DNA from: Anaerolineales bacterium
Lineage (GTDB): Bacteria; Chloroflexota; Anaerolineae; Anaerolineales; Villigracilaceae
Reading direction: 5' to 3'
Length of the DNA: 64,000 nucleotides
NCBI GenBank assembly: GCA_016789025.1
Contig: JAEURC010000028.1
Coordinates: 1 to 64,000, forward strand
The notes beneath the pieces were generated by a model that did not search any database, had not been told where the DNA came from, and worked only from the letters and a program-made list of their open reading frames with translations. Made by a program: the position numbers and the translations under genes. This document shows positions 48,300 through 57,130 of the stretch, piece by piece. How positions within the stretch are numbered: position 1 is the stretch's first letter; every line of letters begins with the position of its first letter.

Positions 48300-49010
48300 T
48301 CACAACGCCTGTTTCGCAGGAATTCCCGCCTTACGCGGATATTTCTCCGGCGTCGCGGCGACTTTGTCCACTAACACAAGATAACGATCATCTTCAACAT
48401 CCGGCAATTTAACGGGGATCAATTCTCTCAACTTCCCGCCTAACAATTTAATCGCCTTCCCCGCAGACTTTGCTTCGGCGCGCGCCGTTTCGCCTTTTTG
48501 CGCGAGCGCCGTCCCACCCACTTTCACCAGCGGCAAAAGATATTCGCTCAACACGTTGAGGTTTGCCACCGCGCGCGCCACTGCCCAATCGTAGGCTTCG
48601 CGGTGATTTTTGTTGTGTCCCAAGTCCTCCGCGCGCGCCTGGATGACGCTCACATCATTCAGTCCCAACGCGCTGACAATGTGCTGGCAGAACATGGCTT
48701 TCTTGCCCACCGAATCAACGAGGGCCAATTTTAAATTGGGGTAAAGGATTTTCAGCGCAAGCCCCGGGAAACCCGCGCCAGTTCCTACGTCGATGAGCGA
48801 GGCGGGAGGGTTGGCTTGCCAAGCCAGCACACACGAGAACGAATCCAAAAAGTGTTTCGTGCGGATGGATTCCGAGTCGCGGATGGCGGTCAGGTTGAAC
48901 TTCTGGTTCCACGCCAGCAATTCTTTTTCATACGTGATCAACGACATCACCTGCCTGCCTGTGATGTGGACGTTGAACAATTCCTGCGCCTCGCGGACGA
49001 GTTTTTCCAT
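48300..49010 (-). CDS. rsmG: 16S rRNA (guanine-527-N7) methyltransferase
   Basis: This 236-residue SAM-dependent methyltransferase has LIDVGTGAGFPGLALKI (SAM loop), NLTAIRD and VARAVANLNVL..Y, the RsmG signature. ATG 49010 is chosen since homology begins there; 69 open codons upstream derive from a repeat. No gidA/mnmG is next to it, unlike in many bacteria. Loss of the enzyme is known to give low-level streptomycin resistance. Confidence 0.95.
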   Translation of the reverse strand: MEKLVREAQELFNVHITGRQVMSLITYEKELLAWNQKFNLTAIRDSESIRTKHFLDSFSCVLAWQANPPASLIDVGTGAGFPGLALKILYPNLKLALVDSVGKKAMFCQHIVSALGLNDVSVIQARAEDLGHNKNHREAYDWAVARAVANLNVLSEYLLPLVKVGGTALAQKGETARAEAKSAGKAIKLLGGKLRELIPVKLPDVEDDRYLVLVDKVAATPEKYPRKAGIPAKQAL

Positions 49011-49101
49011 ACCGCGATTATACCTGTTGAGACTCTTTTCTCTTTCCTTATATGAAAGAGGAAAGCATGGCTGTAGCAAAGTCAGAAAGCGAGCTTTTTT
49101 C

Positions 49102-49180
49102 GTACACGGATTTCGCGGAAGACACGGAGTTTGTCCGTGATTTAACGGAAGAAACCGTGGAGTCCGTGTCTTCCGTGTAC
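49102..49180. repeat. GTACACGGA...TCCGTGTAC inverted repeat
   Basis: GTACACGGATTTCGCGGAAG and ACACGG (49102-49127) returns as CCGTGTCTTCCGTGTAC (49164-49180), with TCCGTGATTTAACGGA inside. It is another family of extragenic palindromes, upstream of rsmG on its own strand. Confidence 0.8.
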
Positions 49181-49224
49181 AAAAGCAGGTTTTGTCAAGC
49201 GACTCTGCTATAGCCATAAAGAGG

Positions 49225-49250
49225 AAAGACCGCCGGATTCGGCGGTCTTT
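49225..49250. terminator. Bidirectional terminator
   Basis: AAAGACCGCC/GGCGGTCTTT, 10-bp perfect stem, six-base loop, T tract on either strand. It ends the DUF4349 gene on the minus strand. Confidence 0.88.
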
Positions 49251-49278
49251 CTTGGTTTGCTTTGTTGCGAGGTCGAAT

Positions 49279-50241
49279 TTACTTCTTCTCTTCCGTCTTC
49301 ACTTCCGCAACCGCTTTCGATTTGCCGAACCTGCGATACAACTTGCGCCCGCCAAGGAACAGAAGATAAAGCGGGATGGCAACCAGAACAAGCGCGGGAA
49401 GCGTGTACAACACGAAGCGGATGAGGAACTGGATGAAACCTTGCGTGAAGTAGATCAAATCCTGAATGGCGTCGTTGGCTGTGCCTTCCAGTTTCCAGCC
49501 GCCGATCTCCACGGGTTGGACGGTCTCTTCGGCGATCAAGCGCACGCTGACAGCGGAAAGCGCAACCGACTCGTCGTAATATTTGATCTGCCCTTTCAGC
49601 ACTTCGATCTCGCTTTGAATGCGTTGCAGTTCGGTGTAGACCGCCAGCACATCCTCGGTCTCATCGGCGGCGTCGAGGATCTCCAGCAGTTTCTTCTCGG
49701 CGGCTTGTTTGGCTTTGAGTTGCGATTGCAAATCCACGTAAATGTTGGTCACATCTTCGCCGGTGCGATTCTCGTAATTGACCTCCACCGCGCCCTCTTT
49801 GATCGCTGCGAGCGCCTCGTCGAGTTTCTCCTGCGGTATGCGGATGGTGATGGAGGCTTCCGGCGCTTCCACACTGTTAGGTCCGTAATAAGTGGTGTAC
49901 AAATTTGAGGAGACCACAAATCCGCCCATCTCTTTTGCTAATGCCTCGATCTCGCTCATACGCGTCTTGGGGTCGGCGACCACGATGGCGAGGTCCGCGT
50001 TCTGGATGACCATACGCTCTTGAGACTGGGTGATGAATGAGTTTTTCACCTCATCACTGAGCGGTTGCATTGGCGCGCTGGCAAATTCTTCGGGCACGCC
50101 GCCCCCGCCAGAACCGGGCAAAGCGTATGAAATCTCGCTATACGTCTGTCCGATGCGCGGGCCGAACAAATTCATCAACAGCGATCCAACGAGGACAAAT
50201 GCGACCACTACCGACAAGATAATCAATACCGGGCGTTTCAT
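49279..50241 (-). CDS. DUF4349 family membrane protein
   Basis: This 320-residue protein starts at ATG 50241 after AAGGAGAAG. An N-terminal helix (about 5-27) leads to an extracytosolic DUF4349 region: QNADLAIVVADPKTRMSEIEAL, TIRIPQEKLDEAL, GEDVTNIYVDLQSQLK, and a long coiled coil ending ALSAVSVRLIAEE. A C-terminal TM helix (about 275-297) and Lys-rich tail follow. It is probably an envelope stress or adhesion protein; role unknown. Confidence 0.9.
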   Translation of the reverse strand: MKRPVLIILSVVVAFVLVGSLLMNLFGPRIGQTYSEISYALPGSGGGGVPEEFASAPMQPLSDEVKNSFITQSQERMVIQNADLAIVVADPKTRMSEIEALAKEMGGFVVSSNLYTTYYGPNSVEAPEASITIRIPQEKLDEALAAIKEGAVEVNYENRTGEDVTNIYVDLQSQLKAKQAAEKKLLEILDAADETEDVLAVYTELQRIQSEIEVLKGQIKYYDESVALSAVSVRLIAEETVQPVEIGGWKLEGTANDAIQDLIYFTQGFIQFLIRFVLYTLPALVLVAIPLYLLFLGGRKLYRRFGKSKAVAEVKTEEKK

Positions 50242-50320
50242 GTTTTCTTCTCCTTGATAGAGCAAAGTGACTTCACTCTACAGACGAATCACCTCTTATA
50301 ATGTTCCACTCCCACCCGCC

Positions 50321-50391
50321 ACTTTCCACTTTCTAGTCTCCAGTCTCTGCCTGCAATTCTCTAATTCTCCAATTACTACTTACCACTTACT
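50321..50391. repeat. Word repeats CTAGTCTCCAGTCTC / CTAATTCTCC
   Basis: TCTAGTCTCCAGTCTCTG, AATTCTCTAATTCTCC and TTACTACTTACCACTTACTC run between the DUF4349 start and the metallophosphoesterase stop. The same words are inside valS, guaA and mutL. Confidence 0.75.
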
Positions 50392-50403
50392 CACCCGCCA
50401 CCC

Positions 50404-51135
50404 CTACCACCCCTCCACCAACCTCACCGCATGTTTCTCCGGCAGCTTCACCTCGCGGATGCGCTTCTGCACCGCGGGGATATCATACTTTACGCGGCGC
50501 GGCTCCCATTTTTTTTCTTCAGCATCATAGATGGCATAAGCGGCGCGCGGATCGCGGTCGCGCGGCTGACCCACCGAACCGGGATTCATGATCAGCCGCG
50601 GCTTGAGCGTCATCGCCTCGTTCACTTTCAGCGATTCAAGCGTCACGCGGTCGTTTTCCGGGTGCAGGCGGAACATGCACTGCAAATGCGAGTGACCCAC
50701 CATGCACCACGGCGTGGTGAAATGCCCAAAGTTCAAGCGCGCCGAAAGCGCGTTCAAAATATATTCCCACACCGAATCGCGCGGGCTTCCATGCACGAGG
50801 CTGGCATCCCCTTTCACGGTCAGGTTCGACGGCAGTGAAAGCAGGAAATCCATGTTTTCCTTCGTCAACACTTTTTCGTGATACTCGAGCGCCCGCCGCG
50901 CGTCGCCGTTGAACGATTCAAGGGGAATCTTCCCGATCGCCGCCACATCGTGGTTGCCGAGCAGGCAGGTAAGGTTGGGCAAACCTCGCACCCTCTCCAC
51001 CACCTCGTTCGGATCGGGACCGTACCCCACCAGATCGCCGAGGCACCAGGTTTCATCCACGGCGCCGGCGTCAGCCAACACCGTTTCGAGAGCGATAAAG
51101 TTTGCGTGAATATCCGAGATCACCAGAATGCGCAT
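50404..51135 (-). CDS. Metallophosphoesterase
   Basis: This 243-residue protein has calcineurin-type motifs ISDIHAN, CLGDLVGYGPDP, LLGNHD, LVHGSPRD and MVGHSH. NPGSVGQPRDRDPRAAY near the end marks the YfcE/ApaH-like subgroup. It hydrolyses a phosphoester or dinucleotide; the substrate is unknown. It starts one base after the coaBC stop, so they are in one operon. Confidence 0.93.
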   Translation of the reverse strand: MRILVISDIHANFIALETVLADAGAVDETWCLGDLVGYGPDPNEVVERVRGLPNLTCLLGNHDVAAIGKIPLESFNGDARRALEYHEKVLTKENMDFLLSLPSNLTVKGDASLVHGSPRDSVWEYILNALSARLNFGHFTTPWCMVGHSHLQCMFRLHPENDRVTLESLKVNEAMTLKPRLIMNPGSVGQPRDRDPRAAYAIYDAEEKKWEPRRVKYDIPAVQKRIREVKLPEKHAVRLVEGW

Positions 51136-51136
51136 A

Positions 51137-52348
51137 TCACCCCAGCAATTTCCCGATTCGTTCGATCATAATTTCAGCAACTTCCGTTTTACTCATCAAG
51201 GATAATGATTCCCTGCTTCCGTCTGCGAATAATAGCGTAACACGATTAGTCTCAACTGAAAATCCCGCATCGGATGCGGAGATGTCGTTCGCCGCGATCA
51301 TGTCCAAGCTTTTGGATTCTAACTTATTTGACGCGTTCTCAAGCAGATGTTGCGACTCGGCGGCAAACCCAGCCACCACCCGCAAACGCTTCAAATCGGA
51401 CCTTCGGCTTGATACCGTTTTCAGGATGTCTTCCGTCCCTTCGAGCTCGACTTGCGGAACGCCGCCTTCCTTTTTGATCTTGTCCTTCGCCAAAGTTTTC
51501 GGTCTAAAATCTGCCACTGCCGCCGCCATGATCAACGCATCCGCGTCTGCTGATTCGTTCAACACGGCGTCGAGCATTTGTTTCGCGGTCTGCACATTGA
51601 CCACATTCGCGCCGACGGGAGGAGTCAATGAAGTTGGCGTTGTGATCAACGTGACTTCCGCTCCGGCATCCAGCGCGGCTTGAGCGAGGGCGTAGCCCTG
51701 CTTCCCGGAGGATTTATTCGTCAGTACGCGGACGGGATCGAGCGGCTCTTGAGTCCCGCCGGCGGTGACGATCACTTTCCGCTTGGCGAGCCAGCCGTCC
51801 CGTCCGAGAAGGAGGCGGATGTGTCCGATGAGTTCGGGCGTCTCGGGCAAGCGTCCTTTGCCGGTGAGTCCTGAGGCGAGATGTCCCTCCGCCGGTTCGA
51901 TGATATACGCGCCGCGTTTTTTCAGCGTGTCGAGATTCTCTTGCGTTGCCGCGTGATCGTACATGCCGCCGTCCATCGCGGGCGCGAGGAGGAGCGGACA
52001 ATTCGACGCCAAGGCTGTGACCGTGAGAAGCGAATCCGCCTGACCATGCGCGAGTTTGGCGAGCGTGTTCGCGGTGCAAGGCGCGATGACGAGCAGATCG
52101 GCGGCGTGACCCAAGCCGACATGCAGAACATGCGCTTCGTCGCCCCACAGATCGGCATCGGTGTAAGCGCGGCGGCCGGTGACCGATTGAAACGTGAGCG
52201 GCGTGATGAACTTTTGCGCCGATTCAGTGAGGACCACATCCACCTGCGCGCCCGCTTGCGTGAGTTTGGATGCGAGGTCGGCGGCTTTGTACGCGGCAAT
52301 GGAGCCGGTTACGCCGAGGAGGATGCGTTTGTTGGAAAGCGCGGACAT
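51137..52348 (-). CDS. coaBC: Phosphopantothenoylcysteine decarboxylase / synthetase
   Basis: This 403-residue bifunctional coenzyme A enzyme has a CoaC flavoprotein domain (1-185): GVTGSIAAYKAADL, HVGLG with the catalytic His, and APAMDGGMY where Asp replaces the usual Asn (APAMN). The CoaB domain (190-403) has VTAGGTQEPLDPVR, TNKSSGKQGYALA and AAVADFRP. Length fits. The Asp in the substrate-binding loop is worth noting but may be a lineage feature. Confidence 0.95.
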   Translation of the reverse strand: MSALSNKRILLGVTGSIAAYKAADLASKLTQAGAQVDVVLTESAQKFITPLTFQSVTGRRAYTDADLWGDEAHVLHVGLGHAADLLVIAPCTANTLAKLAHGQADSLLTVTALASNCPLLLAPAMDGGMYDHAATQENLDTLKKRGAYIIEPAEGHLASGLTGKGRLPETPELIGHIRLLLGRDGWLAKRKVIVTAGGTQEPLDPVRVLTNKSSGKQGYALAQAALDAGAEVTLITTPTSLTPPVGANVVNVQTAKQMLDAVLNESADADALIMAAAVADFRPKTLAKDKIKKEGGVPQVELEGTEDILKTVSSRRSDLKRLRVVAGFAAESQHLLENASNKLESKSLDMIAANDISASDAGFSVETNRVTLLFADGSRESLSLMSKTEVAEIMIERIGKLLG

Positions 52349-52402
52349 ACGCGCTGATTATACTGCCAACAAAAAAGCGATATTGTGATGTGTATCGCTT
52401 TT

Positions 52403-53488
52403 TCAATATTCAATCTTTGGCGGGAACAACGCCTCCAGCCCGCGCCAGATATCGTCGCGCCAGGCGGTGTAGTTGTGTCCGCCCGCGAATTCACGGTATG
52501 CCACGTTGTATCCGTGTTCTTCCATTAACGATCTCATGCGGCGGTTGTCTTCCAGCAGAAAATCGAGGGTGCCCACGTCCATCCAAATATTGATCTCGCG
52601 CGATTGCTCGCGGCGGATGAGGTCAACTGTGGCAAGGTCCATGCCGTTGATGGCAGAGACGCCTGATTGCGCGATAACCTTCCCAAAGTAGTTTGGCATC
52701 CGCAAGCCTGCGTACAGCGACATGATCCCGCCTGCCGACGCGCCCAATGCACCATACGCGCCCTGGTGTCGAGCAGGGTCGAGCAGATTTAATTTCTCGC
52801 GCGCCAGCGGCAGGATGATCGTTTGGATCCAGTGCAGCGTCGCGTCGGAGCAGAGATATTCCACGCCGCGCCAGCGATTCCCATGGGAGAGGAATGCCAT
52901 CGCGATCGGTTGGATGCGTTTGTCGGCGATTAAGTTATCCACGATGGTGTTGAGTTTTCCGCGTTGCAAATAATCCTGCCCATCGAACACGATCAACAAC
53001 GGGACGGGTTCTTTGACAGGCGGGCGATATAAAAATATTTCGCGCTCGCCGTCTTCGCGCAGGAAGCCCGTCTCTACGCGGTGAGTGCTGATCGCGCCGA
53101 CGGGAACATCGGCGCGGCGCATGGTGAACGGCGAGGGCATCGTCTCGGGCATGTAGAAGAAGTTGTTGCGCGAGCCGACTCCATTGCTGATGCTTTTCGA
53201 GTTGAGCGGATCGGGGAATCGTTTTTGCGAAACGGGATCGTACAACGCGTACTCGAGGTACGCGTCGCGGGGGAGGTTGAGGGAGCACGACCAAATTGAC
53301 TTGGGCGAGGCAGGCTCAATGGTCGAAGAGAGACGTTTGAACGGTTTGGGATTCTCCTCCCAGCCGTTCAAGTCGCTGATGAGGTGCGGCGCGGTCTTGC
53401 CCTCCCAAATGAACGTGGCGCGATCTCCGCGGATGACGGGGTTGCCAAATTCTTTGGCGCGTTGGATGGTATCTTGTGATGAACTCAT
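52403..53488 (-). CDS. Enterochelin-esterase-like alpha/beta hydrolase
   Basis: This 361-residue protein has an N-terminal beta domain (about 15-125, Fes-like, APHLISDLNGWEENP) and an esterase-D-type hydrolase (about 140-361): LLIVFDGQDYL, GASAGGIMSLY with nucleophile Ser, and GGHNYTAWRD with catalytic His. No signal peptide, so it acts in the cytoplasm. Siderophore ester or another ester could be the substrate; no siderophore genes are nearby. 52349-52402 holds only the coaBC promoter region. Confidence 0.9.
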   Translation of the reverse strand: MSSSQDTIQRAKEFGNPVIRGDRATFIWEGKTAPHLISDLNGWEENPKPFKRLSSTIEPASPKSIWSCSLNLPRDAYLEYALYDPVSQKRFPDPLNSKSISNGVGSRNNFFYMPETMPSPFTMRRADVPVGAISTHRVETGFLREDGEREIFLYRPPVKEPVPLLIVFDGQDYLQRGKLNTIVDNLIADKRIQPIAMAFLSHGNRWRGVEYLCSDATLHWIQTIILPLAREKLNLLDPARHQGAYGALGASAGGIMSLYAGLRMPNYFGKVIAQSGVSAINGMDLATVDLIRREQSREINIWMDVGTLDFLLEDNRRMRSLMEEHGYNVAYREFAGGHNYTAWRDDIWRGLEALFPPKIEY

Positions 53489-53537
53489 TGGATAAAAGTT
53501 GTGGGCAACCTTGCGAAGGTTCTCAACCTTCGCAAGG

Positions 53538-54095
53538 TTATTTGCTGAACGTCCCCACCAGTTCGTCTTGCGCGAGGATGTGACCTTTCATGGCTTTGAG
53601 CAGTTCGCCTTTGTCGGTGCCGGGCAGAAGACCCACGGTTTCATCGAGCGCGTAGAGTTTGAAAAAATAACGATGTGTTCCGCTCGGCGGACAGGGTCCA
53701 TCGTAGCCGATGTTGCCGCTGGAATTTCTACCGGTGAACGGACTTCCCTGACCTTCGGGAACATTCTTGCCGGTGACGGGCAGGTCTTCGGAAAGACTTC
53801 GCGTGTCGGCGGGGATGTTGTACAACACCCAATGCACCCATGTGCCAACGGGCGCGTCAGGATCATCCATGATGAGCGCGAAGGATTGCGTTCCTGCGGG
53901 CGGCTGGCCCCATGCGAGCGCGGGTGAAATATTTTTTCCGATGCACGCATATTTTGATGGGATCGAGCCGCCATTGGCAAACGCTTCACTGGTGAGTGTG
54001 AGTTGATTCGGCACCACAGCCTCCGTTGACGCCACTGGGGAGGAACAGGCGGCAGTCAAAATAGTAATAACGAAAATTAGCGAGTAACTTCGCAT
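53538..54095 (-). CDS. PEBP/YbhB-family lipoprotein
   Basis: This 185-residue protein starts at ATG 54095; 35 open codons upstream are not conserved-looking. Its lipobox is LTAAC (about 17). The phosphatidylethanolamine-binding fold shows SIPSKYACIGKNISPAL, ALIMDDPDAPVGTWVHWVLY and PPSGTHRYFFKLYALD, the three family motifs. It is probably membrane-anchored outside the cell. Ligand unknown. Confidence 0.93.
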   Translation of the reverse strand: MRSYSLIFVITILTAACSSPVASTEAVVPNQLTLTSEAFANGGSIPSKYACIGKNISPALAWGQPPAGTQSFALIMDDPDAPVGTWVHWVLYNIPADTRSLSEDLPVTGKNVPEGQGSPFTGRNSSGNIGYDGPCPPSGTHRYFFKLYALDETVGLLPGTDKGELLKAMKGHILAQDELVGTFSK

Positions 54096-54159
54096 GATGA
54101 CAAGTATAGCCTCTATGACGTCCGTTTTTGAGAAGCACCTCGTTATGTCGACTTGCTGT

Positions 54160-54603
54160 TTACAATTTCTTGATGAAGTGAACCAGACGCCCCACTTCAT
54201 AGTAACCGGTCTTGTAATGCGCTTGAATGCTGACCTCGTTTTCCAGCCAGGTATCAGACCCCATCTCGGTACATCCTTTTTCGCGCGCCCAATTCTCAGC
54301 GGTGTGGATCATTTCGCGCCCCAGTTTCTGCCCGCGGATGTTCTCATCCACGAACCACGCTTCGATATAGCCGACGGGGTTGGTCTCGCATCCCTCAGCC
54401 ATATCGCGCTGGCTGGCTTCCACGAAGGCGACCAGCCCCCCGTCGGCGCGCGAGGCGACAAAGACCGCCCGCTTCTTGTCATCCAGAATTTCGTCCAGGT
54501 CCCAATCCAAATAGTCGATGGGGGCTTCGGGCCACAGCAGTTGCCTCATCCTCAGCCATTCGGGTTTGTCAGCCGCAGTCGCGCGGCGAATGTCGTACGT
54601 CAC
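54160..54603 (-). CDS. AAC(6')-type GNAT acetyltransferase
   Basis: This 147-residue protein resembles chromosomal aminoglycoside 6'-N-acetyltransferases over its whole length: EWLRMRQLLWPEAP, VFVASR, VEASQRDMAEGCETNPVGYI, EAWFVDENIRGQKLGREMI and GCTEMGSDTWLENEVSIQAH. The acetyl-CoA loop RGQKLG is close to the usual RR.G.G. Whether it acts on aminoglycosides or another amine is not known; it has no mobile-element context here. Confidence 0.88.
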   Translation of the reverse strand: MTYDIRRATAADKPEWLRMRQLLWPEAPIDYLDWDLDEILDDKKRAVFVASRADGGLVAFVEASQRDMAEGCETNPVGYIEAWFVDENIRGQKLGREMIHTAENWAREKGCTEMGSDTWLENEVSIQAHYKTGYYEVGRLVHFIKKL

Positions 54604-54776
54604 GGGCTCACCATAGGGTTAAGAAAAATCGATGCGAGCCAGATTATAGTCAATATCCAAAGTCTGGCAATGATTTACCCCATAATCGCAAAACCGTCTT
54701 CTGGCCGGCGCTCGTTACCCGAGTTGTACAAAATAGACTTTATCGGCTCTACCGTTTTTAACGTGAAAACTCTTTT

Positions 54777-54845
54777 CAAACACAAAGGACACAAAGGAGC
54801 AACCTATCATCGCAAAGGCTTTTTTCCCCTTTGTGTACTTCGTGG
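54777..54845. repeat. CACAAAGGACACAAAGG ... CCTTTGTGTACTTCGTGG repeat
   Basis: Inverted arms at 54777-54797 and 54828-54845, related to 27649-27715. The remainder of the gap 54604-54949 shows no gene; a TATAGT and GTTAAG region before the GNAT start may hold its promoter. Confidence 0.7.
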
Positions 54846-54949
54846 TAAATTTCTTTCCCATTAATTACGGGAGAGCCACTTTATCGAAAATCAAACGCGA
54901 ATCACCCAATGAACGCAAGGGGCTTGATCGATATTGTATGGTCTCGCCA

Positions 54950-55738
54950 TTACCTCGCCACCAGCGCCAACGGACCTTTCGGGTTAATGAGCGACTTTAA
55001 TTCACTGTATGGCACAATCACAGTTTGCGGTCCCACTGCATACGGCGCCACCTGATACTCGTCGAAGGTGATCATGATTCCATCAAGAGTGATGTTCCAA
55101 TTGCGGTAGTTCTCTTCCAACGGCTCCGCGCCTTGTTCGAACCCGCCATAAAACCCGATGTCGCGGCGGCTGAGTTCGGCAATGCAGAAACTCGAAATCG
55201 TTTTCAAGTACCCGGTGTCCGCCGCAAACAGATCATCAAGCGAAAGTTTCTTTCCTTGTTCGAGATCATAGTTCAGCGTCATACTGTAATGAAAGGGATG
55301 AGCCGCCCCATCGGAATAACCGGAAAAGTTGAATTTCAACGCCCATATTCCGTTGTTTTGGTAGACGAGAGCGTATTGGGCATCGAAGGAACTGCCCGAC
55401 GTGATGGGCGTGGCAGACATGTGGGCAAGCACATTTTCACGGAAATATTGGATTTCCTCCTGCATCATTTTTTCCGCTTTGTTGTTAAAGTCTATAACGC
55501 GCTCATCTTCACTGCCAGCCAGCCGGGGTATCTGACCCGTGATGATGTACCTCGGTGACGCTCCCTCCTCCCGCATCGAGACGGTAGTGAGGCTGACCCG
55601 GCTACTCAACGGAATCGCATCTTGTGTGGGCTTCGCCTTGGCGGTGGCAGTAGGAGCCGGTGTGACAGGCATGCACGAGCCCAGAATTACAATGGCAAGA
55701 CCAAAAACCATACCAGTGAACCTCGAAAAAGCGTCCAT
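54950..55738 (-). CDS. DUF3298/RsiV-like lipoprotein
   Basis: This 262-residue protein has a lipobox ILGSC (about 22), a Thr/Ala/Pro spacer, then the DUF4163/DUF3298 layout: ITGQIPRLAG...VIDFNNKAEKM, ALKFNFSGYSDGAAHPFHYS, NYDLEQGKKLSLDDLF and a final VPYSELKSLINP. Family members (PdaC, RsiV) sit outside the membrane and bind or modify peptidoglycan-related ligands. No sigma-factor gene is adjacent. AAGGAGGATG lies before the ATG. Confidence 0.88.
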   Translation of the reverse strand: MDAFSRFTGMVFGLAIVILGSCMPVTPAPTATAKAKPTQDAIPLSSRVSLTTVSMREEGASPRYIITGQIPRLAGSEDERVIDFNNKAEKMMQEEIQYFRENVLAHMSATPITSGSSFDAQYALVYQNNGIWALKFNFSGYSDGAAHPFHYSMTLNYDLEQGKKLSLDDLFAADTGYLKTISSFCIAELSRRDIGFYGGFEQGAEPLEENYRNWNITLDGIMITFDEYQVAPYAVGPQTVIVPYSELKSLINPKGPLALVAR

Positions 55739-55812
55739 CTCATCCTCCTTTTTTACTTTTTAACGATGATTGCTTTCTCTGAGTTCCACCCAATTTTTTT
55801 CGCGTTCGTGTT

Positions 55813-56562
55813 TTATGGTTCGCCGACTTCCACGCGTTCAAACCCCGTCACCACCGGGGAATTTTCATATGATGCGGCAGTGACCCCGATCTTGCCGGCG
55901 CCGAGTTCAAAGCGCGAGACATCCACGCGGCGGAGGACGTTCTCGTTTACGAGCAGAGTCAATGTATCGCCGGAACACTCCAACCCAATGGGTTGACTTG
56001 CGCCGCTGGGTTGCGCATCTTTGATCATGCCGTCGGTGATAGGGGTATATTCCGCGATTCCCAGGGCGAGCCATTTTCCGTAGAGGATGTTATACAACCC
56101 ATCGGTGGACAGGTTGAATTCCAGCCAGCCATCTGTTTCGCTGTAACGACAGATCAATCCTGCCGAGGCGGGTGTGCCAGCCAGATTTTGATACTGTGTT
56201 TCGATGCGAACGTCGGCGTAATCTTCCGGTCCGTAGAGGGCGTAGAGCCAGGTGAAGGATGAGTCAATTTGAAGGAGGAGAGATCCGTTCGCCACGTTAA
56301 CTGACGGCACAGAATCGTTCCCAGCCTGCAAGATAACCCAGCCGGCGATTGAGTCGTTGAACTCCTGAACAAAGAATCGCGGAAGCGCGGTCGGTGAAGG
56401 CTCGAAGGTTGGAGACGGCTCGGGGGTTGGAGTATCAGGCAAAAGGGTGGGAAGAGGCGTTGAGGTTGCAAAGAGCGAGTTTGATGGTGTGGCAGTCGGG
56501 TTCGGGGTCGAAGTCTGGCAGGCGGTGAGGAGGAGCAGGTATCCAAGAAGAAGTTTTTTCAT
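55813..56562 (-). CDS. Lipoprotein with jellyroll (LamG/DUF1080-like) domain
   Basis: This 249-residue protein starts at ATG 56562. Its lipobox is LLTAC (about 14). A long TP/SP-rich spacer (20-65) is followed by a concanavalin-like jellyroll (about 67-249): FVQEFNDSIAGWVILQAG, YADVRIETQYQ, LICRYSETDGWLEFNLS and IGLECSGDTLTLLVNENVL. This domain binds sugars in related proteins. Anchored outside the membrane; specific ligand unknown. Confidence 0.82.
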   Translation of the reverse strand: MKKLLLGYLLLLTACQTSTPNPTATPSNSLFATSTPLPTLLPDTPTPEPSPTFEPSPTALPRFFVQEFNDSIAGWVILQAGNDSVPSVNVANGSLLLQIDSSFTWLYALYGPEDYADVRIETQYQNLAGTPASAGLICRYSETDGWLEFNLSTDGLYNILYGKWLALGIAEYTPITDGMIKDAQPSGASQPIGLECSGDTLTLLVNENVLRRVDVSRFELGAGKIGVTAASYENSPVVTGFERVEVGEP

Positions 56563-56592
56563 CCGCTTTTTATAACACAAACGTCCTTAAAT

Positions 56593-56623
56593 GATCATCC
56601 AGCAGTTGAACTGCTGGATGATC
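56593..56623. repeat. Intergenic copy of the CCAGCAGTT palindrome
   Basis: A 15-base perfect stem (GATCATCCAGCAGTT and its complement) around a single G, five bases from the tmRNA 3' end. Its core matches the inserts inside valS and guaA except for the central base. It may serve as the ssrA terminator. Confidence 0.88.
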
Positions 56624-56627
56624 GCTG

Positions 56628-57008
56628 TGGAGATGCCGGGAATTGAACCCGGGTCCGAAAGACTCGACCCTCGGAAATCTACGAGCGTAGCCTGCCGAAA
56701 GTAGTCATCACAGAGATCTCGGCGGGCAGGTAACTCTGTGACCATCTGCTGGTCTTTCGCGCATTTAGCAGAATCATGCGCGGCACTCACACCATTGTTT
56801 CGCCCGGTCCGTCACCGGGTGGAGGACGGCTCCGGCGGACGTGGCGCCTCAGGCGCCAACTGTTATGGTCTCGTCACACTAGGCGGCGAGGGGCATAGCA
56901 GCGTAGGAAGTGCGATTGGCACTTGATTGTTTGCGCTGAGTTTACGAGTTCAGCGCCTCTCGGCTCGCATTCCGGGACCAGCCTCTCCCGTCGAAGCCTG
57001 TCATCCCC
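56628..57008 (-). ncRNA. ssrA: tmRNA
   Basis: The minus strand begins GGGGATGACAGGCTTCGACG and ends GGTTCAATTCCCGGCATCTCC-A, closing a tRNA-like end (GGGGATG with CATCTCC). A tag-like region lies at about 56873-56935: GCAAACAAT, the usual ANN start, and in another frame TCCTACGCTGCTATGCC followed by CTCGCCGCC-TAG (tail YAAMPLAA). Several pseudoknot-like stems follow. TATAAT at 57040-57045 on the minus strand is a likely promoter box. It rescues stalled ribosomes with SmpB, whose gene is not in the window. Which frame is the real tag is uncertain (see findings). Confidence 0.95.
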
Positions 57009-57130
57009 GCGATTGGGAGTGTTCCCGTTTTGCAAAATCATTATAGCATACTTGCAAGCAATGCTTTCGGCTTGCCCTTGCGCCTTCTTTATGCTAGACT
57101 GTTGCAATACTTTTGTAAGGGATGCCGCGC

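Noticed and set aside
49011..49217. N-terminal extension of RsmG
   Set aside because: The 69 codons translate an inverted repeat (49102-49180); RsmG homology begins at ATG 49010.
49192..49908. 238-codon plus-strand frame opposite the DUF4349 gene
   Set aside because: The DUF4349 gene has family motifs and a ribosome site; this frame has neither.
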